DNA from: Clostridia bacterium
GTDB taxonomy: Bacteria > Bacillota > Clostridia > Oscillospirales > CAG-272
Length of the DNA stretch: 41,880 bases
NCBI GenBank assembly: GCA_017504405.1
Contig: JAFVRG010000020.1
Location: 1 to 41,880 of the forward strand
Direction of reading: 5' to 3'
The notes beneath the pieces were generated by a model that was given only the letters and a program-made list of their open reading frames with translations, did not search any database and was not told the origin of the DNA. Positions 32,531-39,787 of the stretch are shown piece after piece. Both the position numbers and the translations under genes were made by a program. Numbering within the stretch: the stretch's first letter is position 1; each line of letters starts with the position of its first letter.

Positions 32531-35527
32531 ATGTTTGCGTTTATAAAAAACTGGTTCTTGAAAAACAAAGTAAAAAAAATATTATCATACATAAATAAAG
32601 TCGAAACGGCATTAACTTTATTTCAAAGTGTTGATAATAGTCAAGAAAAAAATGCAAAACTTATTCGGTCTTTATCAGAAAATTTTTTATATGCAGATGT
32701 TGTTTCAAGATATAATGTTTGTATACAAAAGATTGAAAAGCATAACAAGGAGATACAATCATTAACGTTTGCCTATAATACGCTTTTGCAAACTTATCCT
32801 ATTATAAATGTTTTGGATAATATTTTAGAGTGTAGCAGAGAAAAGATTGAAGAAATTTATTCTACGATTAAACAGGTTTACGCATACGTTGTTCCTAATT
32901 CCTTTCAACATAAAAAACAATATGATGCATATAAGCAAAGCATTGAAGAAATTCTTTGCGATTATGATCTAATCAAAGAGCAAAAGTCTTTAATTTTATC
33001 TATCATTAACGAAATTGATAACTTACCTGATGTCTATATTGATACTGAAAATATATCCAATGCGTTAGGCGATGCTTTGAAGGGAATAGAAAAATACAAC
33101 AGTTTCGTTCGTAAGTATTATCAAATACCTATTGTGGATGCTGATACCATAGAAAAGCATAACGAAAAATTCATTGCAAGGCATTTAGACGATATAATTT
33201 TTGATGACATAAATGGAAAAAGCCTTGATATTGAACAAAGGCGTGCGGTACTTTGTGATTCTAAATCAAATTTAACAATCGCAGGTGCAGGCTCGGGAAA
33301 AACTTTGACGATTTGTGGTAAGGTTAAATATTTATTAGAAACAGGTTTGGCTAAAAAAGATGAAATCTTATTGTTGTCCTATTCAAGAGCTTCTGCTGAC
33401 GATTTAGAAAACAAAATAAAAACCGTAGCAAAGGGATTAACAGTTGAAACATTTCACTCTTTAGGACTTAAAATTTTAACTGAATCAAGTGGCAAGAAAA
33501 AAGCAATAGAAGAACAGTTAAAAGCATATATAACGCAATTCTTTGAAGAAGAGTTGGTGAAAAATCATAAAATAGCAAATGAGATTTTTCAATATATAGC
33601 CTTATATTTTTATGCTGCACCGACATATAAGAATAGGTACAAAAATGACGGTGAAATTTTTAAGAAATTAAAGACCCTTGATTTTAGAACCTTAAAAGAC
33701 CGTTTGGGAAAATTGTCTTCAAATAAAGATAAACACGAAACACTTAAGAATGAATTTGTTAAAAGTAATGAGGAACTCGTAATTGCAAATTATCTTTTTA
33801 CAAATGGGATAAATTACGAGTATGAAAAGCCGTATGAAATTGAAACAAGTACGCTTGACAAGCGTCAATACACCCCCGATTTCTATTTGCCCGATTATGG
33901 TGTTTATATAGAACACTATGGCATTGATAGAAACGGAAATGCACCTCAATATGAAAAAGAGGCGAGCGATGAATATGTCCGTTCTATGCATTGGAAACGT
34001 CAAGTACATAGTGATAATCAAACCAAATGCATAGAAACTTACTCTTATGAGTTTAATGAGGGTGTTATTTTTGACAACCTTAAATCCCGTTTGTTGGAAA
34101 ACGGTATAGAATTTAAGCCTTTATCACAAACCGAAGTTTTTAATGCTTTGCATAACGTTTATACAGGTAGAGATTTTAGTTCGTTTTTCAATTTGATAAT
34201 GACATTTATCTCTCTGTATAAGGCACAAATTAAAGACGATAGGGGATTTGATGAATTAAAAGCACAGCTAAATAATTCTCTATATGATACAAGTCGTTCA
34301 CGTTTGTTTTTAGATATTTGTAAAGACGTATATAATTACTATATGCAAAATTTAAGAGATGCGGATAAGATAGATTTTGATGATATGATTTTACAATCAA
34401 TTGATTTACTTGATTCCACCTCGAATTTCAAGTATAAATATATTATCGTTGATGAATTTCAAGATATTTCGCAAAGCAGAACAAAATTCTTGCAAGAACT
34501 TATCAAACACGGCAATGCAAAACTCTTTGCTGTTGGGGACGATTGGCAGGCGATTTATCGTTTTGCGGGCTGTGATATAAATGTGTTTTTAGAGTTTGAA
34601 AAGATTTTTACAGGAGCAAAACTAAATTACATAACCTCTACGCATAGAAATTCTGCGGAACTTCAGAAAATAGTTGAGCCTTTTATTACGGCTAATCCAA
34701 GTCAATATAAGAAGCATATAAAATCTGCCAAGCACCAAGAAAAGCCTGTAAGAATTATTTACCATAAAGGCAATAAAGCAATGGCCCTCTCTAAAGCATT
34801 GGAAGATATATCATCAATAAATTCTACTGCAAAAGTTTTGGTGTTGGGTAGAAATAGGCGAGATATAGACGCTTTTGTTTGTAGACAAATTCAAGTTTTT
34901 GATTATAAAATCATAAAGCATTATGATTATCCAAAACTTGAAATATCATATAGTACAGTTCACGCCTCAAAAGGCTTGGAAAGTGATTTTGTCATTTTAA
35001 TTAGTGGCGAAGATTCTCAAAACGGTTTCCCAAACAAAACCGAAGATGATGATGTTTTAACGCTTTTACTTGGTAAGAAAAACAACTTCGAATATGCCGA
35101 AGAACGTCGTCTTTTTTATGTAGCGCTAACAAGGACAAAGTCAATCGTATATTTACTTTCCGAAAAAAGCAAATCGTCTGACTTTATACAAGAAATTAAA
35201 AGCAAATGCTATATTATGGAAGATGAAAGTGAGGCAAAGGACGAAAACGAATATCTTTGCCCTTGGTGCAAATCGGGACATTTAGTAGTAAGGAAGTCTG
35301 AAGTTGACGGAAAATCTTTTTATGGTTGCTCAAATTTTCCTTATTGCTCATACACAAATGACGATATGAAGGACGTTTACTATAATAATCGCTGTCCAGA
35401 ATGCGGAGATTTTCTCGTTTTAAGGAAAGGAAAATATGGCACTTTCTTTGGTTGCCACAATTATCCACGCTGTAAACATACTCAACAAAATGTAGAAACC
35501 GAAAAAAGAAACCGAATCGGGTTCTAA
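32531..35527 (+). CDS. Helicase IV-like (UvrD superfamily) protein with nuclease-like insert and zinc fingers
   Basis: A 998-residue SF1A helicase most like E. coli HelD in its motor: Walker A AGAGSGKT (about 252), motif II VDEFQDISQSR (about 640), AVGDDWQAIYRFAG, HASKGLESDFVIL and EERRLFYVALTRT. Residues 1-230 are an unassigned helical N-terminus. An insert (about 415-510) reads EELVIANYLFTNGINYEYEKPYE, YTPDFYLPDYGVYIEHYGI and CIETYSYEF, resembling the PD-(D/E)XK-like module found in such helicases, with E-x-H where E-x-K is expected. Two topoisomerase-type zinc fingers end it (C-x2-C...C at about 909 and 955). The gene is clearly more AT-rich than its neighbours. AAGGAG is 14 bases before the ATG, farther than usual. 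DNA repair or defence is inferred. Confidence 0.88.
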   Translation: MFAFIKNWFLKNKVKKILSYINKVETALTLFQSVDNSQEKNAKLIRSLSENFLYADVVSRYNVCIQKIEKHNKEIQSLTFAYNTLLQTYPIINVLDNILECSREKIEEIYSTIKQVYAYVVPNSFQHKKQYDAYKQSIEEILCDYDLIKEQKSLILSIINEIDNLPDVYIDTENISNALGDALKGIEKYNSFVRKYYQIPIVDADTIEKHNEKFIARHLDDIIFDDINGKSLDIEQRRAVLCDSKSNLTIAGAGSGKTLTICGKVKYLLETGLAKKDEILLLSYSRASADDLENKIKTVAKGLTVETFHSLGLKILTESSGKKKAIEEQLKAYITQFFEEELVKNHKIANEIFQYIALYFYAAPTYKNRYKNDGEIFKKLKTLDFRTLKDRLGKLSSNKDKHETLKNEFVKSNEELVIANYLFTNGINYEYEKPYEIETSTLDKRQYTPDFYLPDYGVYIEHYGIDRNGNAPQYEKEASDEYVRSMHWKRQVHSDNQTKCIETYSYEFNEGVIFDNLKSRLLENGIEFKPLSQTEVFNALHNVYTGRDFSSFFNLIMTFISLYKAQIKDDRGFDELKAQLNNSLYDTSRSRLFLDICKDVYNYYMQNLRDADKIDFDDMILQSIDLLDSTSNFKYKYIIVDEFQDISQSRTKFLQELIKHGNAKLFAVGDDWQAIYRFAGCDINVFLEFEKIFTGAKLNYITSTHRNSAELQKIVEPFITANPSQYKKHIKSAKHQEKPVRIIYHKGNKAMALSKALEDISSINSTAKVLVLGRNRRDIDAFVCRQIQVFDYKIIKHYDYPKLEISYSTVHASKGLESDFVILISGEDSQNGFPNKTEDDDVLTLLLGKKNNFEYAEERRLFYVALTRTKSIVYLLSEKSKSSDFIQEIKSKCYIMEDESEAKDENEYLCPWCKSGHLVVRKSEVDGKSFYGCSNFPYCSYTNDDMKDVYYNNRCPECGDFLVLRKGKYGTFFGCHNYPRCKHTQQNVETEKRNRIGF

Positions 35528-35535
35528 AAATAAAC

Positions 35536-35568
35536 AAAAAACTCGACTTTTTACTTGTCGAGTTTTTT
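35536..35568. terminator. Bidirectional terminator after the helicase gene
   Basis: A 12-bp stem (35536-35547 with 35557-35568), loop of 9, with A-run and T-run on the two sides; works for the helicase transcript and, reversed, the other way. Confidence 0.88.
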
Positions 35569-35592
35569 ATTTAATTGTTAATTTTGAACCCC

Positions 35593-35622
35593 TAAGAGTA
35601 GAACAACTGCGTCATCTTTTTT
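35593..35622 (-). repeat. Right inverted repeat of the helicase cassette
   Basis: Read on the minus strand: AAAAAAGA, TGACG-CAGTTGTTCTA (35613-35599), CTCTTA (35598-35593). Compared with the left copy it has 14 of 16 matches in the core, and the left copy carries 8 extra bases. It lies at the stop of the ABC ATPase gene. Confidence 0.55.
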
Positions 35623-36235
35623 ATTTTATTTGTTGCAGGCTTGTGAAATTATCGAGAGAAATTTCCTCATCGCAAAAGGCGACGTCCTCGGAATCGTGGG
35701 TTATCATTATGATGAGCTTGTCTTTTTTTAACTCTGTGAGCTTTTGGTACAGCCGTGACTTTACTTCCTTGTCAAGCTCCTTGCTCGCCTCGTCGAGGAG
35801 CAGAATTTTCCTGTTTGATGCAATTGCACGTGATATTGACACCGCTTGCTTCATTCCGCCTGAAAGAGCCCTTGGCTTTTTCTTCATATCCGCATCGGAA
35901 AAGCCGAAATACGAGAGCAGATTACGGGCATTTTCCGCATCGCCGCCGACAATTGTTACGTTGTCAATTGCAGAGAGATGCGAGAAAAGTCGGTGCTCCT
36001 GAAAGGCTATTCCGCAATCACAGGGAGAAAGAGCCTCGCCGTCGAGCAAAACCTCGCCGTTATCGGGGGAAATCAGTCCTAAAATTATTTTGAAAAGGGT
36101 GGTTTTTCCACGTCCGTTTTTTGCAGTAAGAGCATATGTTTTTCCAAATTCCAAATCTGCCGATAGGCTCGAAAACAGAGTTTTTTCGCCGTACGACTTG
36201 GATAGATTTTTCAAGGATAAAATTTTATTTTCCAA
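35621..36235 (-). CDS. ABC transporter ATP-binding protein (SsuB/TauB-like)
   Basis: A 204-residue ATPase of the nitrate/sulfonate/taurine importer class. Q-loop (GIAFQEHRLFSHL), signature LSGGMKQAVSISRAIA, Walker B ILLLDEASKEL and switch His in MITHDS are all present. Walker A reads AKNGRGKTT, so the first Gly and Pro of GPNGxGKT are Ala and Lys, a mild variant that keeps the GKT core. I place the start at TTG 36235 because AAAGGGTGG precedes it; another in-frame TTG at 36256 has no such site. It overlaps the permease end by 11 bases. Confidence 0.88.
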   Translation of the reverse strand: MENKILSLKNLSKSYGEKTLFSSLSADLEFGKTYALTAKNGRGKTTLFKIILGLISPDNGEVLLDGEALSPCDCGIAFQEHRLFSHLSAIDNVTIVGGDAENARNLLSYFGFSDADMKKKPRALSGGMKQAVSISRAIASNRKILLLDEASKELDKEVKSRLYQKLTELKKDKLIIMITHDSEDVAFCDEEISLDNFTSLQQIK

Positions 36236-36998
36236 AACGCATATCCACCCTTTCAAAAATCATTCTCACGCCCCATTCGATAATAAGGCTGAGTACAATA
36301 ATGACCGTTGTGTAGGCAAAAAGTAGCTCGGTATCGAGATTGCTTTTCGAGAGGTAAATAGCTCTGCCGAGAGAACTTTTTACGTATGCCAGAACCTCAG
36401 CCGCAACTCCTGCCTTCCACGCCATTCCGAGCGAAACGGTAGCGGCGGAGGAGAAGTACGGATAGACGGACGGAATATAGCAGTGAAGAATTCTTTGCTT
36501 TTTATTAAATCCGTATACAGTAGCTACCTCTAACGATTTTTGGTCAATATTCGCAATGCCTGTGCTGACGTTTTGCGCCGTTATGGGAATAACTATCAGA
36601 GCGCCGATTATGCCGGGAAGAACGTTTTCGGGAGTGAACACCCATACAACCAAAATGAAGGATGCTACGGGTGTCGATTTTATCACCGTCAGAAACGGCG
36701 ACAGTATAGCCTCGCCGAGTCTCGACGCACGCATTATGAGGGCGAAGGCTATGCCTATCAGTATTCCGAGGGCATAGCCCGATATAACTCTTAACAGCGA
36801 GCCGAGCGCCGAGAGGTAAAATTCGCCGTCTGCAAACAGCTTTACAGCCCTCACCCCCACGTGGAGAGGCGAGGGGAGCAGAAAATCGCTTCCGATTATG
36901 AGAGATAAAATCTCCCAAACACCAACCCAGAAAATCAGGGCAATAAAAGGATAGGCGATTTTTTTAAAAGCAGCTTTACGAATAATAGAATCCTTCAT
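36225..36998 (-). CDS. ABC transporter permease (SsuC/TauC-like)
   Basis: A 257-residue inner-membrane protein with about six helices and the BPD_transp_1 EAA loop (EVATVYGFNKKQRILHCYIPSVYPY, with the conserved G). SLEVATVYG and the SLGMAWKAGVAAEVL stretch are typical of SsuC, TauC and ThiX-type permeases. It probably works as a homodimer with two copies of the ATPase. I place the start at ATG 36998, 11 bases after GGAGG. It overlaps the binding-protein gene by 23 bases. Confidence 0.9.
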   Translation of the reverse strand: MKDSIIRKAAFKKIAYPFIALIFWVGVWEILSLIIGSDFLLPSPLHVGVRAVKLFADGEFYLSALGSLLRVISGYALGILIGIAFALIMRASRLGEAILSPFLTVIKSTPVASFILVVWVFTPENVLPGIIGALIVIPITAQNVSTGIANIDQKSLEVATVYGFNKKQRILHCYIPSVYPYFSSAATVSLGMAWKAGVAAEVLAYVKSSLGRAIYLSKSNLDTELLFAYTTVIIVLSLIIEWGVRMIFERVDMRFGK

Positions 36999-37971
36999 CA
37001 GGGAGCTTGCCTCCAATAGAATTTTCGTTAATGTCGAGAATTGCCGTGTAGAAGGGAGTTATCTTGTTTTTCATTTCCTCGCCCGTTATGCAGACGATAT
37101 TGCATTTCGGCAGAGCCTTTTTCGCAACTCCCTCAGCCATTCCGAGGTCGGTCATTGCCGCAACCAGCTTTGCTGCGCTGTCGAGGTTTTCAGTCTTTGC
37201 CATATATTCAACCGACGCCTTGTAATCCTCAAGGAAGTCCTCGAGCAGACCCTCGTGCTCGTCAATGAAGGCGTTTCTGGCAACAAGGCAGCCCTGCGCT
37301 ATCGGATTTTCGTTGCCCCATTCTGCGCCTACGTCAACGATGTTGTAAAGTGTCTTTTGCTCCTTTGCAAGAGCGGCAGTTGCATTAGTTACGAGCGGCT
37401 CGGGCATAACGGCAATATCCGCCTTTCCCGTCTTAACCTTACCGAGGAGTGTCTGGGGGCTTGTGTTGTTTTCAACCGTTACGTTAGTAATTCCCTTCAT
37501 TTTGAGCAGAGCACGGAAGATTACGTCGGGTCCCTGTCCCTCGGGGGTTGGCAGATTTACAGTTCTGCCCGACAAATCCGAGAGGGATTTTACCGACTCA
37601 TCGGTTGTGACCACGTACAAAACGCTCAGAGTGTTAATTGCTATCATGCTTATCGGTGAGGTTGTCTGCGCATCGCTGTTGTAGTATTTTGCCGCATCGC
37701 CCGTCGGCAGAGCCGCAATATCCAGCTCGCCCGAATTGAGCTTGCCTGTGATAACGGTTACGTCGGTGTATACCGATATTTCATAATTTCTCTTGTTTTC
37801 GTCGTCAGCCTGATTTGCTATTTCGTCATAGAGCTTGGCAATTCCGACGCCCGTCGTGCCGTTGAGCACGCCTATGCGAACGGTTGCATCGTCCTTCGAG
37901 CAGGAGCCGAGGGCGAGGCATACGCCGAAAATCATCGTGATTGCGAGAAAAATTGAGATTAGTTTTTTCAT
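36976..37971 (-). CDS. ABC transporter substrate-binding lipoprotein (SsuA/NMT1-like)
   Basis: A 331-residue periplasmic-type binding protein anchored by lipid. The signal peptide has a basic start, a hydrophobic core and a lipobox LGSC, followed by KDDATVRIGVLNGT. The rest has the NMT1/SsuA fold: LDIAALPTGDAAKYY, SLSDLSGRTVNLPTPEGQGPD and GKADIAVMPEPLVTNA. Families of this type bind aliphatic sulfonates, taurine, nitrate, thiamine precursors or riboflavin; the ligand is not visible. Start ATG 37971 with AAAGGA upstream; it begins one base after the regulator's stop. Confidence 0.9.
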   Translation of the reverse strand: MKKLISIFLAITMIFGVCLALGSCSKDDATVRIGVLNGTTGVGIAKLYDEIANQADDENKRNYEISVYTDVTVITGKLNSGELDIAALPTGDAAKYYNSDAQTTSPISMIAINTLSVLYVVTTDESVKSLSDLSGRTVNLPTPEGQGPDVIFRALLKMKGITNVTVENNTSPQTLLGKVKTGKADIAVMPEPLVTNATAALAKEQKTLYNIVDVGAEWGNENPIAQGCLVARNAFIDEHEGLLEDFLEDYKASVEYMAKTENLDSAAKLVAAMTDLGMAEGVAKKALPKCNIVCITGEEMKNKITPFYTAILDINENSIGGKLPDEGFYYS

Positions 37972-37972
37972 T

Positions 37973-38626
37973 TCAGTTAATCCTTTCAAGATATGCTTTA
38001 TTTTTTATTATAATTTCATTTTCATTTTGCTCGATAACACCCTTTTCCTCGAGCAGAGATAGTATTCGGTACAGAGATGCACGCCCAATATCAAGAGCGC
38101 TCGCTGTCCGTGACATATTGCCTATCGAGGTTACCGAGCCGTTTGCCCGTGAGAGCAATAGCTTTGCTACCCGTCCCTCAACCGAGCCCTTTGTGAAGGA
38201 ATCTATCTTGTCATTGAGAAAGCGAATCCTGTCCGAGAGAAAACGGATATAATTTTTTGCAACGGTGGAAAATTTTTCTATCAGCGAAAGCATCTTATCC
38301 GCATCAATAAACACAACCGTGCATTTCGTCTTTGCCGTAACGCAGGTGGGATATTCGTCAGAGAACAGTCCCGCCACGCCGAAGGCGTTGCCCCTGCCGA
38401 TTATGTTAAGAAGCGTTTTTTTATCCCCATTCGATTTAAAAACCGACACAGAGCCCTTTACGATATAGCCAACCGAGCGTTTGTGCGAGCTCGGAGAGAA
38501 TATATCCTCCCCCGACAAATATTCCTTTTCGTAGCATTCGGACATTGATACCGCCTGCAATAGCTCGTCCTCGGAGAGCCCCTCGAAAATAAAGAAATCT
38601 GCTAAAATTTTGCAATAATCCTTCAT
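37973..38626 (-). CDS. Crp/Fnr-family transcriptional regulator
   Basis: A 217-residue protein with an N-terminal cyclic-nucleotide-type effector domain (about 1-125; VGYIVKGSVSVFKSNGDKKTLLNIIGRGNAFGVAGLF) and a C-terminal winged helix-turn-helix (about 150-210; SRTASALDIGRASLYRILSLLEEKGVI). No FNR-type Cys cluster is seen. It is first in the operon with the ABC importer, so it probably controls it, perhaps by the transported compound or a redox signal. Start ATG 38626 after GGGGGA. Confidence 0.9.
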   Translation of the reverse strand: MKDYCKILADFFIFEGLSEDELLQAVSMSECYEKEYLSGEDIFSPSSHKRSVGYIVKGSVSVFKSNGDKKTLLNIIGRGNAFGVAGLFSDEYPTCVTAKTKCTVVFIDADKMLSLIEKFSTVAKNYIRFLSDRIRFLNDKIDSFTKGSVEGRVAKLLLSRANGSVTSIGNMSRTASALDIGRASLYRILSLLEEKGVIEQNENEIIIKNKAYLERIN

Positions 38627-38656
38627 TTTATCCCCCAAAGTGTCTTATTTGATACA

Positions 38657-38685
38657 ATTTTATCATAAAAAACGGTGGATGTCAA
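38657..38685 (-). promoter_or_regulatory. Promoter of the Crp/Fnr-ABC operon
   Basis: On the minus strand TTGACA (38685-38680), a 17-bp spacer and TAAAAT (38662-38657). An imperfect dyad TTTGATA/TATCATA overlaps the -10 region (38648-38667) and could be an operator. Confidence 0.78.
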
Positions 38686-38758
38686 TAGAAAAACACTATC
38701 AGAAAATAAAAAATATAAGGCAAAAAATGAGATATTTTGTTAAAAATAAATAAAAACA

Positions 38759-38787
38759 TTGAAATTTTAAATATTATATGATAAAAT
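38759..38787 (+). promoter_or_regulatory. Promoter of the cdaA operon
   Basis: TTGAAA (38759-38764), a 17-bp spacer and TAAAAT (38782-38787), divergent from the Crp/Fnr promoter. The rest of the 194-base region is AT-rich with no other feature seen. Confidence 0.7.
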
Positions 38788-38832
38788 ATATTTATTAAAT
38801 TTTATTTTTGAAGGAAAAACGGTGAAAGCATC

Positions 38833-39663
38833 ATGGATTTTTTCAAAAAAATAGGCAATTATTTTACAGAGCTTTTCAGATTTACAGGTGACAGGCTCTC
38901 TAATTTTACGGTGGCAAATGCGATAGATATTTTTATTCTCTCGGTTGCCGTCTACTTTGCCGTGCTCATTTTCTTTAATAAAAAGACCTATAAGTCGGTG
39001 ACCTGTATTCTGGTGTGGTCGCTTCTTCTCGGTCTTGCCCGCCTTTTCTCAATGGAGGTGACGGGTGCGCTTGCGTCATCAATCTATCAGCTCGGAATAC
39101 TTGTGATTGTCATAATTTTCAGAGGTGAAATCAAGGATGCTATCGACGAATTTTTCCGCAATCCATTCGGTAAGAATGAGAAGAGAAGCTCGTACAGCGA
39201 GCTTGACCGAACCATCGGCGAGATAACCGATGCGGTAACCGACCTTGCACGTGAGGATTTCGGCGCTCTCATAATAATTGAGCGCTCGCAGAACCTCGAC
39301 GACATTGTTTCCTCGGGTATTAAGATTGATTCGAGAGTCAGTGCTAAGCTGCTTCGGACAATATTTTACAGAGGAACGCCGCTTCACGACGGAGCAGTTG
39401 TCGTGAGAGGAAACAAGGTTGCGGCGGCAAGATGCTTTTTGCCCCTGGCAGACCCCGAGGAGAAAAACGAGAAATACGACCTCGGCACACGCCACCTCGC
39501 CGCAATGGGAATGGCATCGAGGAGCGATGCGATAGTCATAGTTGTTTCCGAGGAAACCAAGATAATTTCCATCGCCTGCGGAGATAAGCTGCTTCGCGGC
39601 TACTACGGAGAAACACTCAAAAACGAGCTGATGAAGCTGCTCGTAAAGAACGTGAAGGAGTGA
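38833..39663 (+). CDS. cdaA: Diadenylate cyclase CdaA
   Basis: A 276-residue membrane enzyme making c-di-AMP from ATP, the usual single cyclase of low-GC Gram-positives. Three helices (about 31-50, 55-75, 77-95) precede the DAC domain. The DGA motif is D186-G187-A188 (HDGAVVV). The RHR motif reads R220-H221-L222 (GTRHLAAMG), so its last Arg is Leu; this is confirmed in the codons. RHR contacts the ATP phosphates, so activity may be altered or the change compensated. The usual neighbour cdaR is not seen; a 39-codon membrane gene follows instead. The Shine-Dalgarno is weak (GGTG). Confidence 0.92.
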   Translation: MDFFKKIGNYFTELFRFTGDRLSNFTVANAIDIFILSVAVYFAVLIFFNKKTYKSVTCILVWSLLLGLARLFSMEVTGALASSIYQLGILVIVIIFRGEIKDAIDEFFRNPFGKNEKRSSYSELDRTIGEITDAVTDLAREDFGALIIIERSQNLDDIVSSGIKIDSRVSAKLLRTIFYRGTPLHDGAVVVRGNKVAAARCFLPLADPEEKNEKYDLGTRHLAAMGMASRSDAIVIVVSEETKIISIACGDKLLRGYYGETLKNELMKLLVKNVKE

Positions 39664-39667
39664 TATT

Positions 39668-39787
39668 ATGTTCAAGCATTTTAAGGAATATAAGTATATT
39701 TATCAAAGAGAAATACCGAGATTTATCGGCTGTGTTGCGATAGCATTTGTGATATGGATGCTCGCATCCTTCGCCCTGCTCGGATGA
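39668..39787 (+). CDS. 39-residue single-pass membrane microprotein between cdaA and COG2509 gene
   Basis: A short frame of 39 codons: a basic/aromatic start MFKHFKEYKYIYQREIPRF followed by one hydrophobic helix (IGCVAIAFVIWMLASFALL) and the stop. A near-ideal AAGGAG site lies seven bases before ATG 39668, and its stop overlaps the next start as ATGA (39784-39787). Both signs argue for real translation. It sits exactly where cdaR (YbbR-domain, N-terminal single helix) lies in most Firmicutes, so it could be the surviving N-terminal anchor of cdaR or an independent regulator of CdaA. I know no homolog. Confidence 0.62.
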   Translation: MFKHFKEYKYIYQREIPRFIGCVAIAFVIWMLASFALLG

